From an uncultured Brachyspira sp. (GTDB lineage Bacteria; Spirochaetota; Brachyspiria; Brachyspirales; Brachyspiraceae), in the NCBI RefSeq assembly GCF_944393015.1, contig NZ_CALXYQ010000026.1, forward strand, positions 1-46,170: 46,170 nt of DNA. The letters are read 5' to 3'. Positions within the stretch are counted from its first letter, which is position 1; each line of letters begins with the position of its first letter. This document shows positions 17,131 to 29,400 of this stretch, piece after piece. The position numbers and the translations under genes were made by a program. A model generated the notes under the pieces. The model made no database searches, had not been told where the DNA came from, and saw nothing but the letters and a program-made list of their open reading frames with translations.

Positions 17131-19293
17131 ATGATATTAAATTTAAATAAATTCGGAAAGTTTAAAAATAAATCTTTTGAAATATCTGATAATCTTACAC
17201 TATTCTACGGAGAAAATGAATCAGGTAAAACTACTATATTCGATTCTTTGATGTTATTATTTTCAGAAAATAAAAGAACTTCATCATTCGCTAAACAAAT
17301 AAAATTAAGATACGGCGATGATATAGATATAAATACAGAGCCTGAAATAGATGAAAGTATAAAACTTCACCCTCAATCTTATAATAATTTATATTCAATA
17401 AGACAAAGCGAAATAATATTCGAAATGTCCGACAGTAAAAAAGATTCCAAAGATTGGGAAAGCGAGATAAAGAAAAAATTATTTGCCTCAGATATAGATG
17501 TAGGTAAAATAATATCAGAAATAAAAGCAGAACATTCTGGAAAATCTCAAACTGCAATACCGGCACAATTAAAAAATACAAAATACAGAAATGAAGAAAT
17601 AAAAGAAGAACTTAATGATTTATACAGCAAGGCTAATACAGAAGTTAATAAAAAAGATAAATTAAAAGAACTTGATGAACTATTAAAAGAAAGCAATAGT
17701 ATATTAAAAGAAAAAATTGATGAATATAATAAATTAAATGCTTTAAGAGAAGAAAAAAATAAAGCAAAAGAAAAAAATAATTTATTAAATATCAATACAA
17801 TGATAAATGAATTCAATAAAAAGGATCAGTTTATAAAAGAAAATATAAATCTTCAAAAAGACCATTCAAAAACAATTAATGATCTAAGCGGAAAAATAGA
17901 TGCAAGCGAAAATAAAATATCATATTTAAAAGGAAAAATAGAATCTCTTCAAAAATCTTCAGAAGAAAGAAATAAAACAGATTATCAAAGTATAATGCTT
18001 AGAATAGATAAAGCAATAAAAAAAATAGATGCATTAAAAGAAAAAAATAATAAAATACCAAAGATAGTATTTTTAGCAGCGGTTGTTTTAATATCAGCAT
18101 TGCTTAGTTTATATTTTAAAAATCCATATTGGTTTTTAATAATACTTCCTTCTATACCTTTCTTGCTTATAAAAGAAGGTAAAAATGATAAGTTTATAAA
18201 TGATATATTAGACTCGCTTCCTGAACTTGATATAGCATCTGACAACTTAGAGTTATCCGCTTTAAAAGATATATTACTTAGAGAATTGGCCAAAATAGAA
18301 TTGATACTAGAAAAAAATGATGATGAAGAATTAGAAAATTATAAAAAAGAATTGGAAGAAGCTGTAATTAATTTAGAAAATCATCAAAAAGAATTAAATA
18401 ATTTCTTTAATAAACTAAATGTAAAAAACAAAGAAAATTATTATGAAATAAAAAGTAATTTTGATAATGTATACAAAAGCACTGAAGAATTATTTAAAAA
18501 ACTAATGATAGAAGCAAAAAAATTCGGATTCAAAGATATAAAAACATTAGAAGCTAATTGTAATAGAATATTAAAAGAGCTTGATGAAAAAGGAGTCAAT
18601 CCTGATGATTTTAATGAAATGGAAATGAAAGCATTAGAGAACAAATTAAGAGAATTAGAAAGAGAAATCAATTCTATAAAAGAAAATATGAATAAAGTTA
18701 TATCTAATGCTTCATATATTCAGGGAGAACTTAACAGCAGCAATGATGTTCACAAAGAAATAATAAATCTTGAAAGTGAGTTTGCAGAAAATAATGAGGA
18801 GATAAAAAATTTAAACAAAAGAAAAAAAGCATTAGAACTTCTTGAAAATATGCTTTCAAAAATAAATAAAAAAAATGATGATATATTCAATTCTCTTTCA
18901 AACGATGCAGAACTTCTATATAATCATATAACAGGTAAAAGTCTATCTGATAATGGAATTTCAATGTCTGGATTCGATAAAAATAAAATAATGGTAAAAG
19001 ATAAACAGAATGAAATGAGAAATGTAGAATTATTATCTTCAGCCACAAAAGATGCCGTTTATATAGCTATGCGTCTTTCTATACTTTCAAAAATACATGA
19101 AACAGGAAGATTGATACTATTAGATGACCCTTTTATAACTTTCGATAATAACAGAACAAAAGAAGCATTATCATTTATGAGAGAATATTCAAAAAAATAT
19201 AATATTCCTATAGCAATATTTACTAAAGATGTATTCATAAGAGATATTATGAAAAATTATAAAGAAGCCATTATACATGAATTATCCAAATAA
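17131..19293 (+). CDS. Rad50/SbcC/YhaN-like ATPase with central membrane hairpin
   Basis: A 720-residue SMC-like ATPase. The Walker A motif is at about 27-35 (GENESGKTT). Long coiled coils occupy about 150-300 and 360-600. The signature motif LLSSATKDAVYIAMRLS lies near 632-648, and Walker B RLILLDDPFITFD near 659-671. In the middle, where Rad50 and SbcC carry a C-x-x-C zinc hook, there is instead a hydrophobic hairpin of two segments at about 308-347 (KIVFLAAVVLISALLSLYF, then WFLIILPSIPFLLI). The only nearby cysteine is single, so no zinc hook is possible. This is the YhaN-like design. Partner is the metallophosphoesterase upstream. It is much shorter than SbcC (about 1000-1050). Confidence 0.87.
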   Translation: MILNLNKFGKFKNKSFEISDNLTLFYGENESGKTTIFDSLMLLFSENKRTSSFAKQIKLRYGDDIDINTEPEIDESIKLHPQSYNNLYSIRQSEIIFEMSDSKKDSKDWESEIKKKLFASDIDVGKIISEIKAEHSGKSQTAIPAQLKNTKYRNEEIKEELNDLYSKANTEVNKKDKLKELDELLKESNSILKEKIDEYNKLNALREEKNKAKEKNNLLNINTMINEFNKKDQFIKENINLQKDHSKTINDLSGKIDASENKISYLKGKIESLQKSSEERNKTDYQSIMLRIDKAIKKIDALKEKNNKIPKIVFLAAVVLISALLSLYFKNPYWFLIILPSIPFLLIKEGKNDKFINDILDSLPELDIASDNLELSALKDILLRELAKIELILEKNDDEELENYKKELEEAVINLENHQKELNNFFNKLNVKNKENYYEIKSNFDNVYKSTEELFKKLMIEAKKFGFKDIKTLEANCNRILKELDEKGVNPDDFNEMEMKALENKLRELEREINSIKENMNKVISNASYIQGELNSSNDVHKEIINLESEFAENNEEIKNLNKRKKALELLENMLSKINKKNDDIFNSLSNDAELLYNHITGKSLSDNGISMSGFDKNKIMVKDKQNEMRNVELLSSATKDAVYIAMRLSILSKIHETGRLILLDDPFITFDNNRTKEALSFMREYSKKYNIPIAIFTKDVFIRDIMKNYKEAIIHELSK

Positions 19294-19314
19294 TATTTAT
19301 TATCTTTAATAGTA

Positions 19315-19343
19315 TTGTATTTTTATCGATTTCTTTATAAAAT
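19315..19343 (+). promoter_or_regulatory. Candidate promoter of the NYN-domain gene
   Basis: TTGTAT (19315-19320), a 17-bp spacer and TAAAAT (19338-19343), 34 bases before the ATG at 19378. An alternative TATAAT lies at 19349-19354 but lacks a good -35 box. Confidence 0.4.
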
Positions 19344-19377
19344 ATGTATATAATCTTATACAAGTATTGGCGGATTT

Positions 19378-20502
<1,125 letters not shown>

Positions 20503-20520
20503 ATAATATAGAGGTAGAAT

Positions 20521-21375
20521 ATGTCAAATATAACAGTTATCGGAATGGGATTGATGGGAGGCTCTTTAATCAAAGCATTAAAACACAGCAATCAAAATTA
20601 TAATATATATGCCATAGATACAAATAAAGAAAATATAGATTCAGCTTTAAAAGAAGGTTATATATTAAAAGGATATTCTAATTATGATAATATAAGAGAG
20701 TTTATTGAATTATCTGATATTATTATGATATGCACAATCCCCTCAATAGCAATAGAAATAATAAACAAATATAAACATTTAATTGATAATAATAAAATAC
20801 TATCAGATTTCTGCGGAGTAAAAACTGATATTTTTAATAATACAAGAGATAAAAAATATGTAGGACTTCATACTATGGCAGGAAAAGAAAAAGGTGGTTA
20901 TATTAATTCTTCTGAAACTCTTTTCAAAAACTCAAATGCTATAATAGTAAATAATGAAAACGCCAATGAAAATGATATCAATATAATAGAAAAACTTTCA
21001 AAAGATATAGGCTGCAATAAAATAACAAAAACAACAGCACAAAAACATGATGAAATGATAGCTTTTACTAGTCAGCTTATGCATATAGTAGCCTGCGGTA
21101 TCGTTAATCATGATCATTTTTTACCTTCACTTGGTTTTGAGGGAAACAGTTTGGGAGATCATACAAGAGTCGGTACAATAGATGCTAATATGTGGAGCGA
21201 ATTATTTTTATATAACAGCGATTATTTATATGATAGTTTAGATAAATACATAAAATGCTTAGACGATTTTAAAAATGCATTAAAAGATAAAAACCGCGAT
21301 GAATTAAAAAGACTTATGCAGCATTCAAATAATACCAAAAAAGAATGGCTTGATATAAAAAATAATAGTTTATAA
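20521..21375 (+). CDS. tyrA: Prephenate dehydrogenase
   Basis: A 284-residue NAD(P)-dependent dehydrogenase of tyrosine synthesis, oxidatively decarboxylating prephenate to 4-hydroxyphenylpyruvate. The Rossmann motif is at 7-13 (GMGLMGGSL). Active-site segments typical of the family are seen: LHTMAGKEKGGY (equivalent of the H-P-M-A-G region, here H-T-M-A-G), HDEMIAFTSQLMHIVA (family H-D-x-x-x-A-x-x-S-H-L-P, here with Q-L-M) and DHTRVGTIDANMWSELF. It has no chorismate mutase and no ACT domain. A cyclohexadienyl or arogenate dehydrogenase cannot be excluded. AGAGGT precedes the ATG. It follows the TAA repeat and is probably co-transcribed with the NYN gene. Confidence 0.85.
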   Translation: MSNITVIGMGLMGGSLIKALKHSNQNYNIYAIDTNKENIDSALKEGYILKGYSNYDNIREFIELSDIIMICTIPSIAIEIINKYKHLIDNNKILSDFCGVKTDIFNNTRDKKYVGLHTMAGKEKGGYINSSETLFKNSNAIIVNNENANENDINIIEKLSKDIGCNKITKTTAQKHDEMIAFTSQLMHIVACGIVNHDHFLPSLGFEGNSLGDHTRVGTIDANMWSELFLYNSDYLYDSLDKYIKCLDDFKNALKDKNRDELKRLMQHSNNTKKEWLDIKNNSL

Positions 21376-21485
21376 CTACAAATAAGAAGCTCTATTAATA
21401 ATGTTTACAATAATTATTTTTTTAATAAAATTAATAAAAAATAAATTTTTATATTTATTTAATATAGATTATATAAAGGTTAAAA

Positions 21486-23188
21486 ATGAGACATTTTTTT
21501 GAGGAATGGTTAGATAATCAAGATTCTAGATCAATAAATGAGGAAGTTATTGAAATATTTGAGGAATCTATAAAATGTTATAAAATAGGTGCTTACAGAG
21601 CAGCTATTGTTATGGCATTCAATGGCTTTCAAATAGTAATAAAAAATAGAATAATCTATGATAAAGAAAAAATGATAACTGAACTGACAAAAAATATAAC
21701 TGAATTAGAAGAAATCAAAACAAATAAAAATAAATTAGACAATTATAAAAATTTAAAAAAGCAATTGGAAGAAAATAAATTAGATGATGAAAATAAATGG
21801 GAAGATGAACTAAGAAAGATAATAGATGGAGATAGATTCAATATTGCATTCAATATTTCAAATCAAAATACTATTTATAAAGAATGGGAAATATGGAGAT
21901 CTAGAAGAAATACCGGTGCTCATGGTAAATCATATAAATTAATATCAGCCGATGTAGAATCTTTTTATTCTTGGATTATACAATCATTAAATATATTATA
22001 TCCATTTACTCATATTAATAATATTTTAGACGAAATAGATAAATATTTTTCAAATAATTATGAATATTCTAATGATAAGCCAGTAAATAAATTATTAAAT
22101 GATATACTTATATTAGAAAATGATAATTTAAATAAAATTCTTGATAGAATATATAATTATTATAATAATAGAAATGATAAAAGAATATTATATATATTTA
22201 AAAATTTATTATATAACGAAAAAAATAAAAAAAATGTATCAAATTTCTTTTTAGATAAATTAAAGGAATTAGAATCTGAAGAAAATTCAAATGATATTAT
22301 TATATTAGATTTATTACTAGATATTCCAGATATAATATATGCTTTTTATTGTGAAGATAGATATGTATTTTATAGTAAAATTATAAATAGATTCAAAACA
22401 TGTATATTTAATATTAATGATAATAAGCAAAAAGAACTAATGTCAATTTTAGTAAATATTTTATTAAAAAATAATAAAGATATAAAAAATGCTATTGAGG
22501 ATAATATTATAAAAAATAATGTAGTTGGAAGTAGATTAATTATATTTTTTTATATAATTATTATACCATCTCTAAAGACAGTAATTTAAGTAACTTTTAT
22601 GATTATTTTAAAGATAGTATAAATATTATATTGAAATCTTATTTAATGACAAATATGATAGACAATATATTTATTTATGATTGCAACTACCCTATTTATG
22701 ACAAAGAAATTTTTAAAGAAATTATATATAAATTAATTAATTTATCTGATGAAAATAACTTATTAACATCTGAAATAATACAACATTTTAGTTATTCTTT
22801 AAAAGAATATTTATATTCAAATAGAAATAATTTCAGCAATAATACTAAAGATATACTATATGATATTAATATAAAATTATTTGATAATTTAACAAATTCA
22901 ACTAAAAGTTACTATGATCATAATGATACATTTTTAAAAATATTTTGGAAATATTTAACACATGATGAAGTAAAATATTTTGTAGATATTATGAACATAA
23001 ATAATTTTATATATAATTATTATGTTACTTATGAATATTTTACAGAACGGCTATCTAATGAATATAAAGATAAATATCCAGATATTGACTTTTCTATAAT
23101 AGAAAATGGTAGAAAAAAAGCACTTGAATTTTGTAAAGGTAAAAATAATGGTTCTAATTGCGGATTTGATACAAATATAAACCAGTAA
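21486..23188 (+). pseudogene. HEPN/DUF4145-like gene interrupted by a frameshift at a T7 run
   Basis: The sequence reads as one gene of about 567 codons with a single frame break. The first part (21486-22589, 367 codons) begins after AAAGG. It has an N-terminal helical pattern, FEESIKCYKIGAYRAAIVMAF, and R141-N-T-G-A-H146, an R-x4-H motif of HEPN-type proteins. At the T7 run 22545-22551 the frame changes: one more T would join it to YNYYTISKDSNLSNFYDYF and then to the second part (TTG-initiated if read alone, 22631-23188, ending NTNINQ). The second part has no recognised domain. The gene is more AT-rich than its neighbours. It may be a pseudogene, a phase-variable gene, a product of ribosomal slippage or an assembly error. 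Confidence 0.7.
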
Positions 23189-23235
23189 TTTATTAATTAT
23201 TCTATTATATATAAAACTTTATAGGTTTATATAAT

Positions 23236-23325
23236 ATGAATTCTAAAAGATATAATGATTGTACAAAAGAAATTTCTGATAATATTAATATGTTAAAATT
23301 AGATGATATTTTAGATAATTTATAA
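23236..23325 (+). CDS. Possible 29-codon ORF
   Basis: A short reading frame MNSKRYNDCTKE... of 29 codons with AGG about 10 bases before its ATG, inside an otherwise empty 289-base AT-rich gap. Codon use resembles the preceding broken gene, so it may be a remnant or chance. No family recognised. Confidence 0.2.
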   Translation: MNSKRYNDCTKEISDNINMLKLDDILDNL

Positions 23326-23477
23326 TTAATTATATTTTAGTATGTTACTATATTATAAATAGTTGTTTAAAAATATTTTATATAAGAATAATATAAATTT
23401 GGTATATTTAAGATTGAAATTATTTTTATTAGTTATATAATTTAATAAATTATTTTAATTTCTGTATCGAGGTATTT

Positions 23478-23864
23478 ATGACTAGGATTAAGATTTTAAT
23501 TATCTTATTTATTTTTTATGCTATAACTTTAAATGCACAAACAACAATTTATGAACCTTCACAATCTGCATCGGCAAAATATAGACTATTTAGAACTACT
23601 AATATGTGGACTTTTCTAAAATTAGAAACTACTACAGGTAAAATATGGATACTTCAATATGATGTAAGTGGTGATGATCGTTTTACTGTAGAATTAAATA
23701 CTGAGGATCTTTCTGGAGGAAAAGAAAAATCACATGGAAGATTTACTTTATATCCGACAGCAAATATGTATACATTTATTTTACTAGATCAACTTTATGG
23801 TAATACTTGGCAAATTCAATGGAGTTTTGAGCCTGAAACTAGATTTATTATACCTATAAATTAA
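23478..23864 (+). CDS. Small secreted protein with two internal repeats
   Basis: A 128-residue exported protein: signal peptide about 1-20 (ending ITLNAQ), then two repeats of about 40 residues. Repeat 1 (about 35-75) runs RLFRTTNMWTFLKLETTTGK, then IWILQYDVSGDDRFTVELN. Repeat 2 (about 86-128) runs RFTLYPTANMYTFILLDQLYG, then TWQIQWSFEPETRFIIPIN. The shared pattern N-M-[WY]-T-F-x-x-L, [IT]-W-x-[LI]-Q-[YW] and R-F-x-[VI]-x-[LI]-N suggests a duplicated small beta-meander that could bind a ligand or wrap into a propeller or barrel. I know no named family. GAGGT precedes the ATG. Confidence 0.7.
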   Translation: MTRIKILIILFIFYAITLNAQTTIYEPSQSASAKYRLFRTTNMWTFLKLETTTGKIWILQYDVSGDDRFTVELNTEDLSGGKEKSHGRFTLYPTANMYTFILLDQLYGNTWQIQWSFEPETRFIIPIN

Positions 23865-23938
23865 TATATAAATAATATGTTTCTATTTTTTATAACTTAA
23901 TATATAATTATAAAATAAATAATTTTTAAGGAGAACAT

Positions 23939-24142
23939 ATGGAAGTTTCAGATAGAAGCTGGGTTGTTACATTGCTTTTTGCAATATTCCTCCCTGTTCA
24001 TAGATTCTATGTAGGAAAAATAGGAACTGGTATATTATACTGGCTCACTGCAGGCGGTTTTGGTATATGGTACATTATAGATATTGTTATGATACTATTA
24101 GACCAATTTACTGATAAACAAGGAAGAAAATTAAGAAAATAA
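23939..24142 (+). CDS. TM2 domain protein
   Basis: A 67-residue membrane protein consisting almost only of a TM2 domain: DRSWVVTLLFAIFLPVHRFYVGK, then GTGILYWLTAGGFGIWYIIDIVMIL, i.e. two transmembrane helices joined by a short turn with the family's H-R-F-Y-x-G-[KR] and G-x-W-x-x-D patterns. The basic C-terminus is cytoplasmic. Function is unknown for bacterial members. AAGGAG lies before the ATG. A strong terminator follows. Confidence 0.85.
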   Translation: MEVSDRSWVVTLLFAIFLPVHRFYVGKIGTGILYWLTAGGFGIWYIIDIVMILLDQFTDKQGRKLRK

Positions 24143-24148
24143 TAAAAT

Positions 24149-24184
24149 AAAAAAGGTTAGTATTTTATAGTACTAACCTTTTTT
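24149..24184. terminator. Bidirectional terminator between TM2 gene and thrB
   Basis: AAAAAA-GGTTAGTA (24149-24162) pairs with TACTAACC-TTTTTT (24171-24184), giving an 8-bp core stem with A and T tails on both strands. It sits between converging genes. Confidence 0.9.
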
Positions 24185-24207
24185 AATATTAAATAAATAA
24201 TTAAAAT

Positions 24208-25152
24208 CTATTTTATTATAACACCTTTTTGAGGTATATTCAAAACTTTTATTTCACTGTCTATTTTCTTTTTATTGAAACTGCTTTTCATAGCTTCAGA
24301 AACTTTCTTAATTATCTTTTCATCGTTCTTAACAAGAGAAAGTATTGAAGAACCTGCTCCGCTTATTGTAACAGAATATGCACCAGCAGCTTTAGTATTC
24401 TTAAATAACTCTTTAAGCCCCGGTATGAATTTAGCTCTGTAATCCTGATGAAGTTTATCATCTGTAGCAACCTCAAGTAAATCTAATCTATTTGATGATA
24501 ATGCAGAAGTAAGAAGTGCAGCCCTTGAAATATTAAATATAGCATCTTTAAAAGTTATTTCTTTAGGAAGTGCATTTCTAGCAGTTTCAGTGCTTAAATA
24601 AAAGTTAGGAATTGCAACTATTGCCTTTAAATCCTTAGGAGGCTTTATTTTTACATATTTAAAATCTTCATCTTTACGAACTACACCAGAAATAATACCT
24701 CCTAATATTGCAGGCGATACATTGTCAGGATGTCCTTCAAGCTGAACAGACATATTCAATATATCATCTTCAATAGAAAGTTTATTTCCAAGTATATAAT
24801 TAGCAGAAAGAAGTCCTCCTATTATAGCTGCAGAACTGCTTCCAAGTCCGCGTGAAAGAGGTATTCTATTTATACATTTTATTATATATCCTTTATCAGG
24901 CTTTGATTTTAATCTTTTGTATACTAATTTCATAGCATCGAGTATCATGTTATTGTCTTTTGATATCTCGTTTTCACCCTCTCCGCTTATTTCAAATTCT
25001 ATCTTTTTAGAATTATCATTAGAATATATATGTATTTCATTATATAAATCTAAAGCAAGCCCTACACTATCAAATCCGGAACCAATATTGGCAGATGTAG
25101 CAGGTATTTTAAAAGTTACAAGTTTTTTATTTTCAGATTTATTCATTATCAT
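24208..25152 (-). CDS. thrB: Homoserine kinase
   Basis: A 314-residue GHMP-family kinase that phosphorylates homoserine for threonine synthesis. Visible: the N-terminal [19 protein letters not shown] region, the ATP loop [12 protein letters not shown] at about 99-109, [13 protein letters not shown] in the middle, and the C-terminal glycine motif [14 protein letters not shown]. Length matches ThrB. Its start codon overlaps the stop of thrC by 4 bases (ATGA at 25149-25152), so translation is coupled; a second ATG two codons later is also possible. With thrC it forms a two-gene threonine operon on the minus strand. Confidence 0.93.
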   Translation of the reverse strand: MIMNKSENKKLVTFKIPATSANIGSGFDSVGLALDLYNEIHIYSNDNSKKIEFEISGEGENEISKDNNMILDAMKLVYKRLKSKPDKGYIIKCINRIPLSRGLGSSSAAIIGGLLSANYILGNKLSIEDDILNMSVQLEGHPDNVSPAILGGIISGVVRKDEDFKYVKIKPPKDLKAIVAIPNFYLSTETARNALPKEITFKDAIFNISRAALLTSALSSNRLDLLEVATDDKLHQDYRAKFIPGLKELFKNTKAAGAYSVTISGAGSSILSLVKNDEKIIKKVSEAMKSSFNKKKIDSEIKVLNIPQKGVIIK

Positions 25153-26204
25153 ATTCCTATAGCTTTTCTTATTTCTTCTATATTGTTATCAACTTTTATA
25201 GGTTCATTGCAGATTTTAATTGCATTATCAGGGTCTTTAAGTCCGTTTCCTGTCAATACAGAAACTACAGTATCACCTTTATTTATCTTTCCAGATTTAC
25301 GGCTTTTTATTATACCAGCAAGAGAAGCAGCAGAAGCAGGCTCAGCAAATACACCTTCTTCCATTGTAAGCATTTTATAAGCCTCTAATATCTCATCATC
25401 AGTAACAGAGTCAATAAAACCCTCTGATTCATTAGCAGCATTAACAGCAAGTTTCCAGCTGGCAGGATTTCCTATTTTTATAGCAGTAGCTAATGTCTGA
25501 GGATTCTCTATTATTTTATTTTGTACTATAGCAGCAGAACCTTCAGCCTCGAAACCTATCATCTTTGGAAGATTATTTATCTTTGCATTTTCCTTATATT
25601 CTTTGAATCCCATCCAATATGCAGATATATTACCAGCATTTCCAACAGGTATAGCTAAATAATCAGGAGCCTTTCCTAAAACATCGCAAATTTCAAATGC
25701 AGAAGTTTTTTGTCCCTGAAGTCTGAAAGGATTGATAGAGTTTACCAAAGTAATAGGATATTTATTAGTAATATCAACAACAGCTTTTAAAGCCTCATCA
25801 AAATTTCCTTTAATAGCTATAACTTTAGCACCATACATTAAAGCCTGAGCTAATTTACCCAAAGCAATATTTCCATCAGGTATAACAACTATACAATCTA
25901 TACCGCTTCTAGCAGCATAAGCAGCAGCAGATGCAGAAGTATTTCCTGTAGAAGCACACATTATAGCTTTAGTATCTCTGCCTTCAAGTGCCTTAGCAAC
26001 AGCCATAACCATACCTCTGTCTTTAAAAGAACCAGTAGGATTGAGTCCGTCATATTTCAAATATAATTCTATGTCTAAATCCCTTCCTATTCTTTCAGCT
26101 TTAATTAAAGGGGTGTTTCCTTCATGCAAGGTTATCAATGGGGTTTTATTTGTAATAGGTAAATATTTTCTGTATTCTCTTAAAAGTCCTTTCCAAGATT
26201 TCAT
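25149..26204 (-). CDS. thrC: Threonine synthase
   Basis: A 351-residue PLP enzyme converting O-phosphohomoserine to threonine, the step after ThrB. The PLP lysine is K61 in [11 protein letters not shown]. Substrate and cofactor segments [22 protein letters not shown] and a C-terminal LTGNGLKD segment are all present. Length fits the short (actinobacterial/Bacillus-like) threonine synthase class rather than the longer E. coli class. AAGGAT precedes the ATG. It is the first gene of the thrC-thrB operon, separated from ftsK upstream by a terminator. Confidence 0.93.
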   Translation of the reverse strand: MKSWKGLLREYRKYLPITNKTPLITLHEGNTPLIKAERIGRDLDIELYLKYDGLNPTGSFKDRGMVMAVAKALEGRDTKAIMCASTGNTSASAAAYAARSGIDCIVVIPDGNIALGKLAQALMYGAKVIAIKGNFDEALKAVVDITNKYPITLVNSINPFRLQGQKTSAFEICDVLGKAPDYLAIPVGNAGNISAYWMGFKEYKENAKINNLPKMIGFEAEGSAAIVQNKIIENPQTLATAIKIGNPASWKLAVNAANESEGFIDSVTDDEILEAYKMLTMEEGVFAEPASAASLAGIIKSRKSGKINKGDTVVSVLTGNGLKDPDNAIKICNEPIKVDNNIEEIRKAIGI

Positions 26205-26335
26205 AGTTTTATCCTTTTTAATTTAATTAAAAATTATCTTTGATAGTATTTAATATAGAATATAATATAAATCATAATTTTTCAAGTTATTAATTAACAT
26301 AATAATAATAAATTTACAAAATACATAATTTAATA

Positions 26336-26375
26336 AAAAACAAGAGAATTAATATTTTTTAATTCTCCTGTTTTT
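26336..26375 (-). terminator. Terminator of ftsK (minus strand)
   Basis: GAGAATTAA (26344-26352) pairs with TTAATTCTC (26359-26367), extended by AACA/TGTT across one mismatch; an A run on the left gives a T run on the minus strand. It is about 80 bases past the ftsK stop and before the thrC transcription unit. Confidence 0.75.
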
Positions 26376-26455
26376 AAGATAGGTATAAACATATATATAA
26401 ATATTTGATAGCTTCTAATTAATTTAATTAATATTTATAATTATTATATAAATAA

Positions 26456-29400
26456 TTATTCATCTAAAGTTATTAAAACCTCCCTAGGCTTGCTGCCGTT
26501 TTCTGGTCCTACTATACCTTGACGCTCCATTATCTCTACTATTCTTGCAGCTCTGTTATATCCTATTTTCAAACGTCTTTGTAAGAATGAAGCACTAGCT
26601 TTACCTGTTCTAGCAACCAACTGAACTGCATCCTCCCAAAGCTCTTCATCAAGTATATCTTCTTCATCTGTATTTTTATCATCAGCATCACTGCCCTCTA
26701 AAGCAGCAATTAAACTCTCATCAAACATAGGAGACATCTGACCAGATAGATAATCAACAACTTTTTTAACTTCATTATCAGAAACGAAAGCTCCCTGTAC
26801 TCTGTCCGGCATTTGACTTCCTGAAGCACAGAATAAAGCATCTCCTTTACCTAATAATTGTTCAGCACCTGACATATCGATTATGATTCTTGAGTTAGTT
26901 TTGTTAGGTACTTGGAATGCTATTCTAGTTGGAAGATTAGCCTTTATAACTCCAGTAACAACATCAGCAGAAGGTCTTTGTGTAGCTATTATTAAATGTA
27001 TACCAACAGCCCTACTCATACCAGCCAAACGTGATATTAAATCTTCTACCTCTTTTGAAGCAACAACCATTAAGTTATGAAGCTCGTCTATTACAAGAAC
27101 TATATATGGGAATAACTCTAAAGGCTCTCCATTAAATTCTGTTTCACCTTCTTTAAGTAATTGTCTTACCTTCTCATTATAAGTTTTAACATTCCTAACG
27201 AAGAATCTTTCCATTCTCTCATATCTCTTTTCCATTATATCTACAATGTATCTTAATACTATTGTAGCTTTCTTTTCATCTGAAACTACAGGCGACATCA
27301 AATGAGGTATGCCGTTATAAATAGAAAGCTCTACTCTCTTTTTATCAACAAATATAAATTTAAGCTCATCAGGTCTAAACTTATATAAAAGTGAAAGTAT
27401 TATTGTAGATAAACAAACACTTTTACCGGAACCAGTAGTACCGGCAACTAATAAGTGAGGAGCCTCTGACATATCGGATACAACATTATTACCATAAATA
27501 CCTTTTCCAAGTACGAATGGTATATCGAGTTTTGACTGTCTGAAATCGGTACTTTCCAAAACATCTCTCAAGAAAACTGCATTTCTCACTTTATTAGGTA
27601 TCTCTATTCCTATAACAGAACGTCCCGGTATAGGAGCTATTATCCTTACACTTTCGGAAGCTAAAGCCAAAGCAATATTATCTGTAAGATTTGATATCTT
27701 TGAAACTCTTATTCCGGATGCAATTTCAAGTTCATATCTAGTAATAACAGGGCCTCTTGATACTCCTGTAACTTTTGCCTCAATATTAAAGTCTAATAAA
27801 GTATGCTCAAGCTGCATTGCTGTTTGTTTAATAGACTCCATCATAGCACCATCATTTACAGGTATTGATCTATTTAATAAATCAAAAGGCGGATGCTTAT
27901 AATGCTTATCAACATATTTAGTATCAAAATTAGATTGTATACGCTCACTGTCAAAATTCTTAATTGATTTAGTACCTATAACTGATTTCATAGGTTTTAA
28001 TGTATCAACTGTTTTTTGAGATTCTATATTTATAAATCCTGCTTCCTCTTGAGGTGCATTATTTATATGAGTTTCATTATTATCTATTTTTTTATCAGTT
28101 TCATTTATTTCCTCTGATTCTTTTAATATAGGAGTATCAATTATATTATTATGATTTTCTATATTATTATCTTCTTTTATACTATTGTCTAAAGCATTAT
28201 TCAAATTATTATTAGATTCTAATAAGTTTTCATTATTAATATTATTTTCATGACTTACAATTCTAGTTTTTAATCTTATATCTTCTATATTAGAATCTGC
28301 AATATTAGAATCAGCATTATAAAGCTCTTCTTCATCCAAATCAAACTCATCTATTTTACTGTCAATATAATTATTGTTATCATGATTATTATAGTTAGGT
28401 ATATGATCTGCCCTGTTATATTCTCTTTTTGAAGCATATCCCATACCAAATTCAAATGCTTCTTTTTTCTTCTTGATGCTGTTTATACTGTTTCCAACAT
28501 TATTAGAAGTTAAAACATATTCTTTCTTTTCTTCTTCTTTTTTAGTTTCTACAATGCTGTCAATATTATTATGCACTTCATATACTGCTTCTTTATTTCT
28601 TTTATTCTCTTCTACTAATCTCTGAAGCTTTTCAAAACTATCTTCTTCTTCAACATTTTCATTAATATTTGTTTCTTCTTCTTTATTTAGATTATTTACA
28701 TTAGAATAATCATACATATAATTTTCATAGCTTTCTACACTATTGGCTCTTATATATTGATCTTCAACATTATATTTAGCATAATTATTAAATGAATCAT
28801 CATAAGCAGCTCTTTTGAAATCTGACTTTTTTAAATAATTTATATTATAATCAAGTCCTTCAAATTCCTGATAATCATTATTTTCTGCTTCTTCTAATTC
28901 TTCATTTTTTTTTTTATTTATGAAATCATTATAATAATTTCTATAAAACTCGTCTTCCATTTCCATACTGCTGTTGCGAACAGGGTTATTTTTATTGGCT
29001 TTTTCTTTTCCGAAAACAACTTCCGCCAAAGTAAGCCCCAAATCTTCCTCTCTGTTTTCCAATGCATTTACATTTATTCCGCCGTTAAAATGCATGTTTT
29101 TTAATTCATTTGTAAGATTCTCAGCTTCTTTGCTGAATGAATCAGTTTTAGTAAAGAAACTATTTACAGAGTTATTTCTTCTCAATAAATTCTCTCTGTA
29201 TTTTTTCTCATCAAAATTATAATTATTATTTTCTACTTTCTCTATAAATGGTACAGTTTTAAATTCTAATTCTGAAATCTCTTTAGTATCAAATAGAGGA
29301 ATATAATCTCTAGAGTATGTTTTTTCTTTATTATCAGTCTGAAGAGAAGTTTCAGTATTTTTTATTGATTTTATTTCTAAATCTTTTATTCCATTAACTA

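Noticed and set aside
22631..23188. A separate gene starting with TTG at 22631
   Set aside because: The frame is open upstream to the T7 run and there is no ribosome site, so it is better explained as the 3' part of the interrupted gene.
28974..29222. Plus-strand reading frame inside ftsK (and similar frames antisense to other genes)
   Set aside because: They have no ribosome sites and no protein character and are mirror frames of well-supported genes.
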